Source: Symbiodinium natans (lineage: Eukaryota; Sar; Dinophyceae; Suessiales; Symbiodiniaceae). From it: DNA of 64,000 bases. Of this stretch, positions 19,408 through 28,984 are shown one piece after another (within the stretch, counting starts at the first letter, position 1; each line of letters opens with the position of its first letter). The notes below the pieces were generated by a model that was not told the DNA's origin, did no database searches, and saw only the letters and a program-made list of their open reading frames with translations. The stretch lies in the NCBI GenBank assembly GCA_905221605.1, contig CAJNDS010002092.1, forward strand, positions 224,428-288,427, given 5' to 3'. Made by a program: the position numbers and the translations under genes.

Positions 19408-19742
19408 GTCCCTCATATGCCAAGTTGCCCGGAGCCTGGGTGACGCTCTCACCTGGCTCACCCAAATTTCGGGGTGTCGTCGACACAGGCTCCAACACTC
19501 TTGGTTTAGGGTTTTAGGGCTTTAGGGTTTAGGGTTTAGGGTTTAGGGTTTAGGGCTTAGGGTTTAGGGTTTAGGGTTTAGGGACTCCCGACTGTCAACA
19601 TGCTTGTGGGTCAAGCCATGCAAGAGCCCATCGTGACTTCTCCACCAGCGGACAGATTAGATGGCCCTTCTGCACGAGGCTGCCTGAAATCGGGGAAAAA
19701 GAAGAAAGCCCAGAGAGCCCCGAAACCCCTCGAGGCAGTTAA
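19408..19742 (+). CDS. Pepsin-like aspartic protease fragment, two exons
   Basis: Exon 1 (19408-19503) reads WVTLSPGSPKFRGVVDTGSN. It contains the D-T-G-S active-site motif preceded by the G-S-P-x-F strand typical of A1 proteases. Exon 2 (19582-19742), joined GT-AG across a TTTAGGG array, reads LGTPDCQHACGSSHARAHRD then FSTSGQ, matching the family pattern DTGS...C-x-x-x-C...H-x-x-F. The frame then ends at TAA (19740-19742) after an acidic, Pro-rich tail. A full protease needs a second DTG about 200 residues later, so this is a fragment or a broken gene. An upstream acceptor CCCTCAG marks the start. Confidence 0.6.
19504..19581 (+). repeat. Telomere-type array acting as a GT-AG intron
   Basis: The segment starts GTTTAG and ends TTTAG, both provided by the sense-orientation array. 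Removing it keeps the protease frame open and places the expected Cys residues after DTGS. Confidence 0.65.
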
Positions 19743-19815
19743 AGGAGCATCATTTTAGTGATCATACCTTGAAAAAAAGAAGGATCCTACTACGATTGAC
19801 ACTTCTTCGCTAAGG

Positions 19816-19925
19816 GTCATTGGGCCGAATGATCTGCACCTCTCTTGCGCACGCCCTGCAGCATTGGCAGCAGCCGGGCGCCGGCAGCTTCACCCGGAGG
19901 CGGCTGTGTGAGCTCCTCCATCTGC
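19816..19925 (-). CDS. Possible terminal exon
   Basis: The minus strand reads KQMEELTQPPPGEAAGARLL then PMLQGVRKRGADHSAQ and ends in TGA. It lies antisense between plus-strand pieces, so at least one of the two assignments may be wrong or the area is a patchwork. Confidence 0.4.
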
Positions 19926-20012
19926 TTAGGGTTTAGGGTTCAGGGTTTAGGGTTTAGGGTTATCTCTGGCGCTCCCTAAGGCCTTTGATCCCTAAACCCA
20001 CAGCTGTCTCTA

Positions 20013-20118
20013 ACAGTTGGGCTCCATACTTGCCGGCCTGGCTCATGACGCCCCAGACTTTCCTTGGCCCACGGAAAGAGCACTTACATTCTGAACTCAC
20101 CGAGCTGCGGGAGACATG
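20013..20118 (+). CDS. Possible terminal exon
   Basis: The acceptor CTGTCTCTAACAG precedes WAPYLPAWLMTPQTFLGPRK then EHLHSELTELRET and a TGA stop. Unrecognised. Confidence 0.4.
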
Positions 20119-20250
20119 AAGACATCCGTCCGCAGCCCTAAACCCTAAACCCTAAACCCTAAAACCCTAAACCCTAAACCCCAAACCCTAAATCCTAAAC
20201 CCTAAACCCTAAACCCTAAACCGGTCTGCGCAAGGTCTGTTGCGAAGGTC

Positions 20251-20337
20251 AGTCAAAGCTCAGCTGGTAGTGCGGGGAGGGGCGAGGCGAAGGCCAGGCT
20301 TTCAGGATGGACACCAGCTCCTGATCCAGAAGGGCCT
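20251..20337 (-). CDS. Possible terminal exon
   Basis: The minus strand reads ALLDQELVSILKAWPSPRPS then PHYQLSFD and ends in TGA. Confidence 0.4.
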
Positions 20338-20655
20338 AAACCCTAAACCCTAAACCCTGAACCCTAAACCCCAAACCCTACACCCTAAACCCTAAACCCC
20401 TGACACTCCCAGTCCTTCATCAGGATTACAGTACCCCTATGAGAATCCCTCTAAAGGACGCTTAGTATAGGGGGAACATCCCTACAGTGACCCCTGAACT
20501 GATCCATGAAGCTACTCTTCGCTTAAGACCCCCAAAACAGAGAAAGACAATCATCCCCATCTTGCCCGTAGAAGGAAGACTCTTCTTTTTTTTGAAGGGG
20601 GCTCTTAAGCAAAAAGTAGAAACCTTAATTCGTATTAGGATCCCTATAGATATTT

Positions 20656-20910
20656 AAGGCATAGACTCCTGGAGTTAACTAAGGGGTGTTGGGACGGTGT
20701 TGGGCGCGCTGGGCTGCGTCTCACTGGGAGGTTCACAAGTAATTCGAAGCGGGGCTTAGAACTTAGGGTAGTTACATGGTCCCTTAATATGGGCCCGGAA
20801 AAAGGTACCCCTGAAATACCCCTTACATACCCTGTACAAATTAAGGGCCCATACATCAGAACCCTTTGAAGGAGGTTTGGGACCACATTTTGGGCGCTTG
20901 TTTCTACCCT
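20656..20910 (-). CDS. Exon following an IE-5 element
   Basis: The IE-5 element occupies about 20766-20910. After its CTACCCTAAG end, the minus strand reads KPRFELLVNLPVRRSPARPT then PSQHPLVNSRSLCLKYL and stops at TAA. The coding part is 20656-20758. Confidence 0.4.
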
Positions 20911-21122
20911 CAAATTTTTCACCCCCCCCCCCCCCAGTCTATGGGTATGGTCAGTTCTAGCCATAGCAAAAGTAACTATAGAAGCCCTCTCCGGCTATCA
21001 TGAACCACCCATGAACCTCCAAGCAGGGTACCCGAAACCCTACACCCTTTTGCAGCAGGCTTTGGAAGGTTGCGCCCGGACATGTTCAGGCCATGAACCC
21101 CAAAGCCGAAACCCTAAACCCG

Positions 21123-21250
21123 ATTGTCCTGCGTCTGCTTCTTGGGGATGCGTGGCAGCCGGGGAGTCTGGGTGGGTTCTGGCGGATCGATGTACTCCAG
21201 CGGGCCCCGTTCGAGGATGTTCCTTGTGAGGATCTCTCTCCTTGGCAGCG
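21123..21250 (-). CDS. Coding exon, Pro/Lys/Glu-rich
   Basis: The minus strand reads LPRREILTRNILERGPLEYI then DPPEPTQTPRLPRIPKKQTQ into an array. Two plus-strand frames are also open here but less natural. Confidence 0.45.
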
Positions 21251-21624
21251 AATTTCAGGGTTTTGGGTCTGGGGGTTTGGGGTTTAGGGGTTTAGGGGTT
21301 TAGGGGTTTAGGAGTTTGGAGTTTAGGGTTTAGGGTTTAGGGTTTAGGGTTTAAGGTTTAGGGGGTTTCGGGGGTTTCGGGGTTTCGGGGTTTCGGGGTT
21401 TCCGGGTTGGGGCTTAGGGCAGCGACTCAGACCCGGCTACAGCTACGACAAGGACGTCTTGTGCACCCTCTGACTACTGGTACTTTGGTACGGATGCTCC
21501 TAATTGCTACGCACAACCCAAACCCTAAACCCCCTAATCTGGGGTCGCGAGACTGTAGGGTGGCACCTTCTCAGTGTTGCGGTGTTGCCAGCTTCCCTAC
21601 GAAGAACTAAGGTAAACCCTAAAC

Positions 21625-21728
21625 CCTAAAGACAAGCCTAGGCTCTCCTTCTTCTTATGGGCGGCTTTCTTCAAGCCTGCCTCATTTTTCACCTTCCAGT
21701 TCTCAATCATCTCCTCCGCGGGGAAGGG
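21625..21728 (-). CDS. Lysine-rich coding exon
   Basis: The minus strand reads PFPAEEMIENWKVKNEAGLK then KAAHKKKESLGL. The alternation of E and K and the absence of stops make it a firm coding island. Protein not identified. Confidence 0.55.
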
Positions 21729-21912
21729 GGGGTTTAGGGTTTAGGGTTTAGGGTTTAGGGCTTAGGGCTTAGGGTTTAGGGTTTAGGGTTTAGGGTTTAG
21801 GGTTTAGGGTTTAGGGTTTAGGGTTTAGGGTTTAGGGTTTAGGGTTTAGGGTTTAGGGTTTAGGGTTTAGGGTTTAGGGGTTTGGGGGGGGGGGGGGGGG
21901 GGGGGGGGGGTG
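21728..21912 (+). repeat. Telomere-type array ending in poly-G
   Basis: About twenty TTTAGGG units run into a homopolymer of more than twenty G. Confidence 0.95.
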
Positions 21913-22111
21913 GGCGGATCTCGCAACAGAGAGGCCCTCTTGATGTGGCAAGCACAAGCTAGCCGAGCTGTTCTTAGGACGTCTATAGGGTTTAAGGAAT
22001 TTAGAGAATTTGGGTATTTAGGGTATTTAGGGTACATAGGGTGTTTAGGGTATTTCGGGTATATAGGGGTATTTAGGGTATCTAGGGTATCTAGGGTTTA
22101 GGGTTAGATAC

Positions 22112-22211
22112 CCAATGGTACTAAAGCCCGAAGCCGAAACCCTGAATGAGAAAGAAGTCAAAGCGTCAGGATCAAGCCCAAAAGGTATCCTGGAGGCTGC
22201 TCAGGCGTAAG
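22112..22211 (+). CDS. Coding exon before an IE-9 element
   Basis: The plus strand reads LKPEAETLNEKEVKASGSSP then KGILEAAQA and reaches TAA just before the palindrome. The frame may instead splice into the element. Confidence 0.45.
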
Positions 22212-22318
22212 CAGATGGGTGGTTGTCAAAATTCTGATCCCTTTTGGGGTACCCTAAATACAAGGTGCCCGATTATGATAGGGACCCAAAAGGGACCATA
22301 ATTTTGACAACCACCCAT
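22212..22318. mobile_element. IE-9 palindromic element
   Basis: ATGGGTGGTTGTCAAAATT and its complement AATTTTGACAACCACCCAT form near-perfect ends around CCCTTTTGGG-type inner repeats. Confidence 0.75.
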
Positions 22319-23046
22319 ATACATTACTTACCCCAAGTACGGAGTACAACCAAGCTACCCTGAACCTTAACCCTAACCTTGTAAGACCAGATACGCGTGA
22401 AGCTTAAACCCTAAGCCCGAACCTCCAAACCCCAAACCCCAAAACACCGAACCCCAAACCGCGAACCCCCAACCCCCAACCCCAAAACCCAAACCCCGAA
22501 CTCCAAACCCCGAACCCCCAACCCCAAACGCCAAATCCCGAACCCGAAACCCCAAACCCCAAAACCCCCAAACCCCCCGAACCCCCAAAAGCCCCAAACC
22601 CAAAACCCGAAAACCCTCAAACCCCCAAACACCAAACCCTAAACCCTAAACCCTGAACCCTACATCCTAACCCCTAAGCCCTAAACCCATAAAACGACAC
22701 CAGGCAAGAGGGAACCTCGACCTCCTTCCGACGGCGGAAGCGCTCCAACCTTGAGGCGAATAGGGCTTAGGGTTTAGGGGTTGGAGGGTTTAGGGTTTAG
22801 GGTTTAGGGTTTAGGGTTTAGGGTTTAGGGTTTAGGGGTTTGAGGGTTTTGGGGCTTTAGGGTTTAGGCTTTAGGGTTTAGGGTTTCGGGGTTTGAGGAT
22901 TTTGGGGGCTTTCAGGTTTTAAGGCTTTAGGGGGAGATAGTGGGGCGCTCGGGCAAGCAATGCGGCGGGCGCTGTCGGATTGATTTTCAAAGGATGGGCA
23001 CTGCAGGGGTAGACTGCAGCAATCTCTGCAGGGATTCTCTACCCCA

Positions 23047-23160
23047 AACCCCTGGGAGGATCCAAGAAGTAGAACCCCAAAATGGCACCCGAGACTCCGA
23101 TTGGGTCATTCTTAGGAACCTTCAGTGAGATCCACTTCTTGGATCCCCAGGTGTCTGGGT
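23047..23160. mobile_element. IE-8 palindromic element
   Basis: Ends CCTGGGAGGATCCAAGAAG and CTTCTTGGATCCCCAGG, followed by TGTCTGG. The second copy at 25850-25960 has the same ends and trailing TGTCTGG. Confidence 0.7.
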
Positions 23161-23239
23161 AAATGTTCTCTGCATGATTTTTTCTGGGGTTGGGCACTGT
23201 AGGAATACTTTCTGGCGCTGGGGGTATAGGATACCGGGC

Positions 23240-23382
23240 CACAGGATCAGCAGGCCTAAAACACCTAACCACACACGAACACGGAGGATGCGGTATCAAT
23301 GAGATATGTAGAGACGGCAAAAAGCACATGGGGAACACGTCAGCATGCTTCAGGAGCTATCGGATAGATGATGGCCCCCCTA
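23240..23382 (+). CDS. Cys/His-containing open frame
   Basis: The plus strand reads AGLKHLTTHEHGGCGINEIC then RDGKKHMGNTSACFRSYRID up to an array. Composition is natural; the upstream border is unresolved. Confidence 0.4.
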
Positions 23383-23726
23383 AACCCTAAACCCTAAACC
23401 CTAAACTCTTAACCCTGAGCCCTGACTCCCGACACCCCGACTGAAAGATGCTAACTTTCGGGACTCAGCAGCCCTTTCTCCGGCGCACCCCCGCTGTGTG
23501 TCTCATGTGGAGGAATCACAATCACAATAAAGATGACCGGAATTAGCATAACAATCAACATAACAACTAATCATCAGCTGTGGCCCCCGCGGCCTGAACC
23601 CTGATCGGTTGGAGCGATTGAGCTTCGGGGCTTGCGGAGGGCCGGGCCCTTTAAGTTGCTATGCCCCCCAAACCTTTAAGTTAATAGAAGGAACATAGTA
23701 CAACACAGGCCCGGAAAGGCGCCATA

Positions 23727-23806
23727 ATGGGTCAACCCCCTCTGTGCAGGCAATGCGGGAAACCAAGGAGGCAACCGTCCTGTCCTTTCCCTGAGTCCCT
23801 CGACCC
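23727..23806 (+). CDS. Short frame with a zinc-knuckle-like Cys pair
   Basis: An ATG opens MGQPPLCRQCGKPRRQPSCP and the frame continues to an array. C-x-x-C plus a later Cys is suggestive only. Confidence 0.3.
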
Positions 23807-24026
23807 TAAACCCTAAACCCTACACCCCTAAACCCTAAACCCGAAACCCTAACCCTGAAAGCCTGAGCCCTTTTCAACCCAGGCTCCTCTTCTGTCAGCT
23901 GGGGAACCCTAAACCCTGAACCTGAAACCCTGAAACCTGAACCCTGAAACCTAAACCCTAAACCCTAAACCCTAAACTTGCCCTAAACCCTAAACCCTAA
24001 ACCCTGGCCCTAAACCCTAAACCCTA

Positions 24027-24113
24027 AAGCTGCACCTTGTTGCTTTGAGCGCCTTCGCGGTCTCGGACCAAGCCTTCACAAATCTCTTGGCCAGGTCCTC
24101 AGAGAGATCTGAG
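24027..24113 (-). CDS. Helical coding exon
   Basis: The minus strand reads LSDLSEDLAKRFVKAWSETA then KALKATRCS between arrays, an amphipathic helix of natural composition. It is probably in series with the exons at 24333-24510. Confidence 0.55.
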
Positions 24114-24332
24114 AGTTTAGAGTTTAGGGTTTAGGGTTTAGGGTGTAGGGTGTAGGGTTTAGGGTTTAGGGTGTAGGGTGTAGGGTTTAGGGTGTAGGGC
24201 CAGTGTAGGGTGCAGGGTGTAGGTTTAGGGTTTAGGGTTTAGGGTTTTGGTTTTTGGGTTTAGGGTTTAGGGCCTATGGCCCATGAATTGAGTTGAGCCT
24301 TGCAGAAATCCCGAGGCCCGGCAATGCTACCC

Positions 24333-24510
24333 AGAAGCATGCTCGGACAGGAAGAACATGTTCTTCTCCTTCTGAATCTCACCTTCTGCAAAAAGTGGCC
24401 CAGAGGGTTTAGGGCTTGGTTGGAGACGTCTTCAAGCCCAAACCCTGACCGCGTTGATCTGACGCATCTCCTTCCTTGTTGCTTCCTTGGTCTTGCTCCC
24501 TCAAGAGAGA
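24333..24510 (-). CDS. Two adjoining coding exons
   Basis: The first piece (24420-24508) reads LREQDQGSNKEGDASDQRGQ. The second (24335-24413) reads SGPLFAEGEIQKEKNMFFLS then EHASG and ends at a GG/GTAGC donor. Charged and stop-free on the minus strand. Confidence 0.5.
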
Positions 24511-24615
24511 GACCCAAACCCTAACCTTAGCCCTCTCTTTATCTCTACCCTTCCGCTCCTTGCGCCCCAAACCCTAAATCCTAAACCCTAAACCCTTAAA
24601 CCCTTAAACCCTTAA

Positions 24616-24741
24616 ATCCTTAAACCCGGAGATCGACAGAGCCTTGGTATCTTTGCCAGATACTCTTTCGGATTGTGATCCTGCAGCTGGGAGCCGGAAG
24701 CTCGGCGCGCGCGCGCGCTTGGGTGCACAAAGGGGGAATTG
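24616..24741 (+). CDS. Possible terminal exon
   Basis: The plus strand reads PEIDRALVSLPDTLSDCDPA then AGSRKLGARARLGAQRGN and stops at TGA. A GC dinucleotide run (24705-24718) encodes the Ala/Arg repeat. Confidence 0.4.
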
Positions 24742-24884
24742 ATCAAGCGACAAGGTACGAGTGTCTATAACCCGAAACCTCATTTTAGGGTTTAGGGTTT
24801 AGGGTCAAGGGTTTAGGGTTTAGGGTTTAGGGTTTAGGGTCAAGGGTTTAGGGTTTAGGGTTTAGGGCTTAGGGTTTAGGGTTA

Positions 24885-25118
24885 GAAACCCATTTTCTCT
24901 CCTGGAACTGAGGCCACCGGACCGAGGGCAAGCCCTCTTTCTCTCGCTCGCAAGCCAGAAACTTACTGTTGGTTCGTAGGGAATGAAAGAATGGTAGCAA
25001 TAGAAGCTACCATAGTAGTTCGTTCTTTCATTCCCTACGAATGAACAGTAAGGAAACAACAAGTCATCCATCCCCCAGGGATGCAGAAGTTCTCCAGCCG
25101 CACGGACCAGCCAAGGGT
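24885..25118 (-). CDS. Coding exon split by a palindromic element
   Basis: Sense text WSVRLENFCIPGGWMTCCFL precedes the element and KFLACEREKEGLPSVRWPQF then QERKWG follows it. Precise excision with one TA copy joins TTC CTT AAG TTT CTG. Excision as a simple GT-AG intron would create a stop. Protein not identified. Confidence 0.6.
24966..25048 (-). mobile_element. IE-7-like palindromic element with TA duplication
   Basis: Ends CTGTTGGTTCGTAGGGAATG and the complement, flanked by TA. The frame-restoring cut would leave TA...AG borders. Confidence 0.65.
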
Positions 25119-25169
25119 TGAGGGTTTAGGGTTGAGGGTTTTTTTCGCCACCCCCCAGGCAGACAGGGT

Positions 25170-25236
<67 letters not shown>

Positions 25237-25252
25237 GGTTGGGTTGAGGGTC

Positions 25253-25283
<31 letters not shown>

Positions 25284-25612
25284 GGTCGAGGGTTGAAGGT
25301 TGAGGGTTGAGGGTTGAGGGTCGAGGGTTGAAGGTTGAGGGTTGAGGGGATTGAGGGTTGAGGGGATTGAGGGTTGAGGGTCGAGGGTTGAGGGTTGAGG
25401 GTTGAGGGTCGAGGGTGGAGGGTTGAGGGTTGAGGGTCGAGGGTCGAGGGTGGAGGGTCGAGGGTTGAGGGTTGAGGGTCGAGGGTTGAGGGTTGAGGGT
25501 CGAGGGTTGGGGGTTGGGGGTTGAGTATTGAAGGTTGGGGGTTGGGGGTTGGGGGTTGGGGGTTGGGGGTTGGGGGTTGGGGGTTGGGGGTTGGGAGTTG
25601 GGGGTCCCAGCC
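25115..25612 (+). repeat. Long array of TTGAGGG, TCGAGGG and TTGGGGG variants
   Basis: About seventy units that differ from TTTAGGG. Variants are arranged in runs; the right third is almost pure GGGTTGG. The long open frames across it (repeated NPQPSTL text) are products of the period-7 repeat, not a gene. Confidence 0.95.
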
Positions 25613-25620
25613 TCTCACCC

Positions 25621-25667
25621 TCAACCAACCGGAGCCTTTACCCTGGCTCCAGATCCGTTGGATCAGG
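25621..25667 (+). CDS. Short exon with canonical donor
   Basis: The plus strand reads QPTGAFTLAPDPLDQ and ends CAG/GTATGCC. Confidence 0.3.
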
Positions 25668-25849
25668 TATGCCCCAACGCGTCACTGAAACCCCCAAACC
25701 CTCAACCAACCCCTTTTGCACCTCAACCCTGGGGCCAAAAAGGTTAACCTTTCAATTATGGTAGGAGTATAATTACCCCGAAAAGCTAAAGGTTACCTAC
25801 TCAGCTACTAAGAAACCCATTCCCACAATCCCGACTGAAAATTACCCAG

Positions 25850-25960
25850 ACCCCCGGGAGGATCCAAAAGCTCCCTTTGAAGGTTCCGAAGAATGACCCA
25901 ATAGTAGTATAGGCTGGGATTTGTGGGGGCTCTGCATTTTGGATCCTCCCAGGTGTCTGG
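25850..25960. mobile_element. IE-8 palindromic element
   Basis: Second copy of the family described at 23047. Confidence 0.65.
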
Positions 25961-26145
25961 CAAGCCTTACACCCTGAACCCTAACCCCAAAACCCTCAAC
26001 CCTAAACCCCTAACCTCTAAACCCTAAACCCTAAACCCGAAACCCTGAACCCCTACAGCAACTGGGAAACCCTAAACCCTAAACCCTAAACCCCTAACCT
26101 CTAAACCCTAAACCCTAAACCCTATACCCTAAACCCTAAACCCCG

Positions 26146-26262
26146 GTCCTCTGGATCGCCTGCCGGAGCTCCTTTGCTTCTACTCGCTGCTGGCGGAGGA
26201 GCTGCTGGCTCGCCTTTTGTGAGGGGTACTGCTCCAGGGCCTGGCAAAAAAGGCAAGATCGG
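26146..26262 (-). CDS. Coiled-coil coding exon
   Basis: The minus strand reads ALEQYPSQKASQQLLRQQRV then EAKELRQAIQRTG, with clear heptad spacing of Leu/Val and Gln/Arg/Glu. Confidence 0.55.
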
Positions 26263-26409
26263 TTTAGGGTTTAAGGTTTAGGGTTTAGGGCGTGCCAAAC
26301 AGAAGCGCACTTTGGGAGCGCGCGGTAGTCTGCAGACCTACCCACCCCAAGACCGCCCACTTACAACTCTCAAGGAGTTAAGACCTTTTGTTTTTTTACA
26401 AAGCACCAC

Positions 26410-26706
26410 ATGAGTCAGCACTCACGCCCTTTTAGGGACCTCCACAAGGTGCGTGGACCAGGCACAAAGCTGCAGCAGGGCCAGGAGGCAGGAAGACACC
26501 AGTACGGGGCATTTGCGATGCGCAGACGGAAAGGCGAGGCAGGGTCAGCGAAGACAGCTTGGGTTGGCGCGAAGGGGCTAAGGCCAGGATGGGCCAGGAA
26601 CAGACAGTGGGCGAGCACCTGCGAACCCCCTTGCTTTGATCCGAAGATCAGTCATCCCTCGAAGGGCTCAAAAGTTTCGGGTTTAGGTTTAGGGTTTAGG
26701 GTTTAG
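26410..26706 (+). CDS. Basic open frame of about 90 codons
   Basis: An ATG opens MSQHSRPFRDLHKVRGPGTK. The frame continues through RRRKGEAGSAKTAWVGAKGL and ends in TTTAGGG repeat. The last residues are array-encoded, so the true 3' limit is before about 26676. Confidence 0.4.
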   Translation: MSQHSRPFRDLHKVRGPGTKLQQGQEAGRHQYGAFAMRRRKGEAGSAKTAWVGAKGLRPGWARNRQWASTCEPPCFDPKISHPSKGSKVSGLGLGFRV

Positions 26707-26850
26707 GGTTTAGGATTTAGGGTTTAGGGTTTAGGGTTTAGGGTTTTGGGTTTTGGGTTTAGGGTTTAGGGTTTAGGGTTTAGGATTTAGGGTTTAGGGT
26801 TTAGGGTTTAGGGTTTAGGGTTTAGGGTTTAGGGTTTAGGGTTTAGGGTT
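26685..26850 (+). repeat. Telomere-type array, TTTAGGG
   Basis: About twenty-three units. Confidence 0.95.
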
Positions 26851-27545
26851 TGAAGTGATTCTCCGCGAGCAAGGTTTCCCATTGGTGTGTGTTGGGCACT
26901 CAGTGCTCGGTGAGCCTTGGTCCGAGATCCATCGTTTATCTTCCCCTGACCCGCACGGTGCTCCACAAGCAAAGCCTTCTTCGAGTGTGCTGGGATGCTT
27001 TTTTCTCCAGCGCGTGCACGCGCCACTTTGGGAAAGCGGACGCTTCGACAGACTTGCAAAGTCCCCTGCCGGTTTTTGGCGGAATAAAATGCACCCGACG
27101 TTCTTTGAGCTGTTTGGGTTCTGAGGTTTGGGGAACTTGAGGTTTAGGCAGTAGAACGACCCCCCCCCCCCCAGACTGCAGATCGCTCAGGCCCTAGCGT
27201 TTTTGAAACCTTAAAAACAACTCTGCTGCAAAGCTGTAAACTAGCAAACCTCTACATCCCAACGGCAGAACCTGCAACCCACGCTTAACAAGCCCCCCGG
27301 CCAGCAGGTAGGAGCTGCGAGATACGACCAGGACCTTGTTCATTGTTGGGAAAATAATAAAACTTAATTTGTTATTCCTTAATGGGTTTAAGTACCCTTA
27401 AAATGTAAAATGTTACCCAACTATGACAAAGGGACGTGGCACACGGTCATGGCGATCAGCGAGCCGCAGTAGAGCCTATGGGGGGAGGTCTCATTTGGGA
27501 AGGCACTTTAAAAGGAATAAGCTGACACTCGGCTACCCGACTTCT

Positions 27546-27684
27546 GCCCTAAACCCTAAACCCTAAACCCTAAACCCTAAACCCTAAACCCTAAACCCTA
27601 AACCCTAAACCCTAAACCCTAAACCCTAAACCCTAAACCCTAAACCCTAAACCCCAAACCCCAAATCCCAAATCCCAAACCCTA
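27546..27684 (-). repeat. Telomere-type array, CCCTAAA on plus
   Basis: About sixteen CCCTAAA units, followed by CCCCAAA variants and abutting the right half of an IE-2 element (CCCATGAACCTCCAAG). Confidence 0.9.
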
Positions 27685-27801
27685 CCCATGAACCTCCAAG
27701 TCGGGTCTAGGGATACAGGAGTTCAGGGGCAAAAGCCGCATTGTAAGGGATTCAGGCAGCGCCGAACACTACTTAGAGGACAAGGGAACTTAGTAAAAAG
27801 G

Positions 27802-28026
27802 GCTTAGGGTTTAGGGTTTAGGGTTTAGGGTTTAGGGTTTAGGGTTTGGGGTTTAGGGTTTAGGGTTTAGGGTTTAGGGTTTAGGGTTTAGGGTTTAGGG
27901 TTTAGGGTTCAGGGTTTAGGGTTTAGGGTTTAGGGTTTAGGGTTTAGGGCAGCTATAGCTGCAATTACTTCTAACCCCAATTTGGGTACTTATAACCCGA
28001 GTTACCAAGTCCCATGATCCTCCAAG
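27802..28026 (+). repeat. TTTAGGG array fused to an IE-2 remnant
   Basis: About twenty units end at 27950, where the right part of an IE-2 element (to GATCCTCCAAG) begins. Confidence 0.8.
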
Positions 28027-28307
28027 TAGAGTAAGGAGGGGAGGCGGCAGTGTCAAAAAGAGCGAGACAGTGCTTGGCATGTGGGCAGCTCTGTAAACTC
28101 AAGTCCTTTCTGGGTACCCTCCATTCATAAGGCTCCGGGAACCTCAAAACGACCCAAATTTAGGGAACTCCACCGTAAGCCCTAAGCCCTAAACCCTAAA
28201 CCCTAATTAAACGCTAAACCTTCTGGATGCTCATGCGCCGTGGTAATGCGGCCTGTTGATGCCGAGCATGTGGTCGCAGCCAAAATGGGATCCCGGCGAG
28301 AATGTCT

Positions 28308-28541
28308 TTACCTCAAGCACAAACCGACCGGCTGATGATGGCTTCGGAAGGCAGGGGGGGACGCGATAAAGCGCAGCTGCGGGCCATCACTTGGTGGTGC
28401 TGCCGAGGGTCCGTAAACCCTTTCTTCTGCAGCATTGCCTGAGGATCTGTCGAACTCTGCACTCTCCCTCCGTGCGTCGGCTGAAACAACAGGGTGCTGA
28501 GATGCACACCGGCCCGAGATTGAATATGTAGCACTTGTCAC
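28308..28541 (-). CDS. Open frame of 77 codons, unrecognised
   Basis: The minus strand reads MTSATYSISGRCASQHPVVS then ADARRESAEFDRSSGNAAEE and ends HHQPVGLCLR with TGA. It is uninterrupted and lies downstream of the CNBD-like exon on the same strand. Confidence 0.45.
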   Translation of the reverse strand: MTSATYSISGRCASQHPVVSADARRESAEFDRSSGNAAEERVYGPSAAPPSDGPQLRFIASPPAFRSHHQPVGLCLR

Positions 28542-28604
28542 CAGCCTAGCGCGATGCGGCGCAAACTGTTTTTGTCTTGCACGCTGAGCTACGAATTGAT
28601 TAAG

Positions 28605-28688
28605 AACTCCCGAAAAATCACAATTTTCTTCCTTATAAGGGCAATATAGGGATTATTGTTTTGATTTTGGGGGGGTTTCTAAGCAAAT
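28605..28688. mobile_element. IE-6 element
   Basis: AAGAACTCCCGAAAAATCAC...CCTTATAAGGGCAATATAGG...GGGTTTCTAAGCAAAT. Copies at 36347 and 36806 share the same core and ends. Confidence 0.65.
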
Positions 28689-28740
28689 TAGGAGCGAAAT
28701 GCTCCCCACTCGCAGCCGACATCGAAAGAAAGCAGGGCTT

Positions 28741-28887
28741 TTAGAGAGCGAAGCACAAGTGTGACGATTCAGCGGCCTCTCCCTCCTTGATGATCTGCTG
28801 ATCTGGGAAATAGGCGTGCCGCTCGCAGTAAAGCCTGGGAATCATGTTAAAGCGGAGGACAGTGTTTGAGCTTTGTTGGCCCGACAA
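28741..28887 (-). CDS. CNBD-like exon
   Basis: The minus strand reads LSGQQSSNTVLRFNMIPRLY then CERHAYFPDQQIIKEGEAAE and SSHLCFAL before TAA. The run Y-F-P-x-x-x-I-I-K-E-G-E-x-A matches the first strands of a cyclic-nucleotide-binding domain. An exon at 29637-29724 on the same strand could precede it. Confidence 0.6.
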   Translation of the reverse strand: MSGQQSSNTVLRFNMIPRLYCERHAYFPDQQIIKEGEAAESSHLCFAL

Positions 28888-28891
28888 TGCA

Positions 28892-28968
28892 TTAAACCTA
28901 AACCCTAAACCCTAAACCCTAAACCCTAAACCCTAAACCCTAAACCCTAAACCCTAAACCCTAAACCC
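28892..28968 (-). repeat. Telomere-type array, CCCTAAA on plus
   Basis: About eleven units. Confidence 0.95.
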
Positions 28969-28984
28969 TCCATGCATGTCAAGA

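Noticed and set aside
25035-25628. Open frames of 186-197 codons rich in NPQPSTL repeats
   Set aside because: They are translations of the period-7 repeat, which is open in many frames; only the ends show natural sequence.
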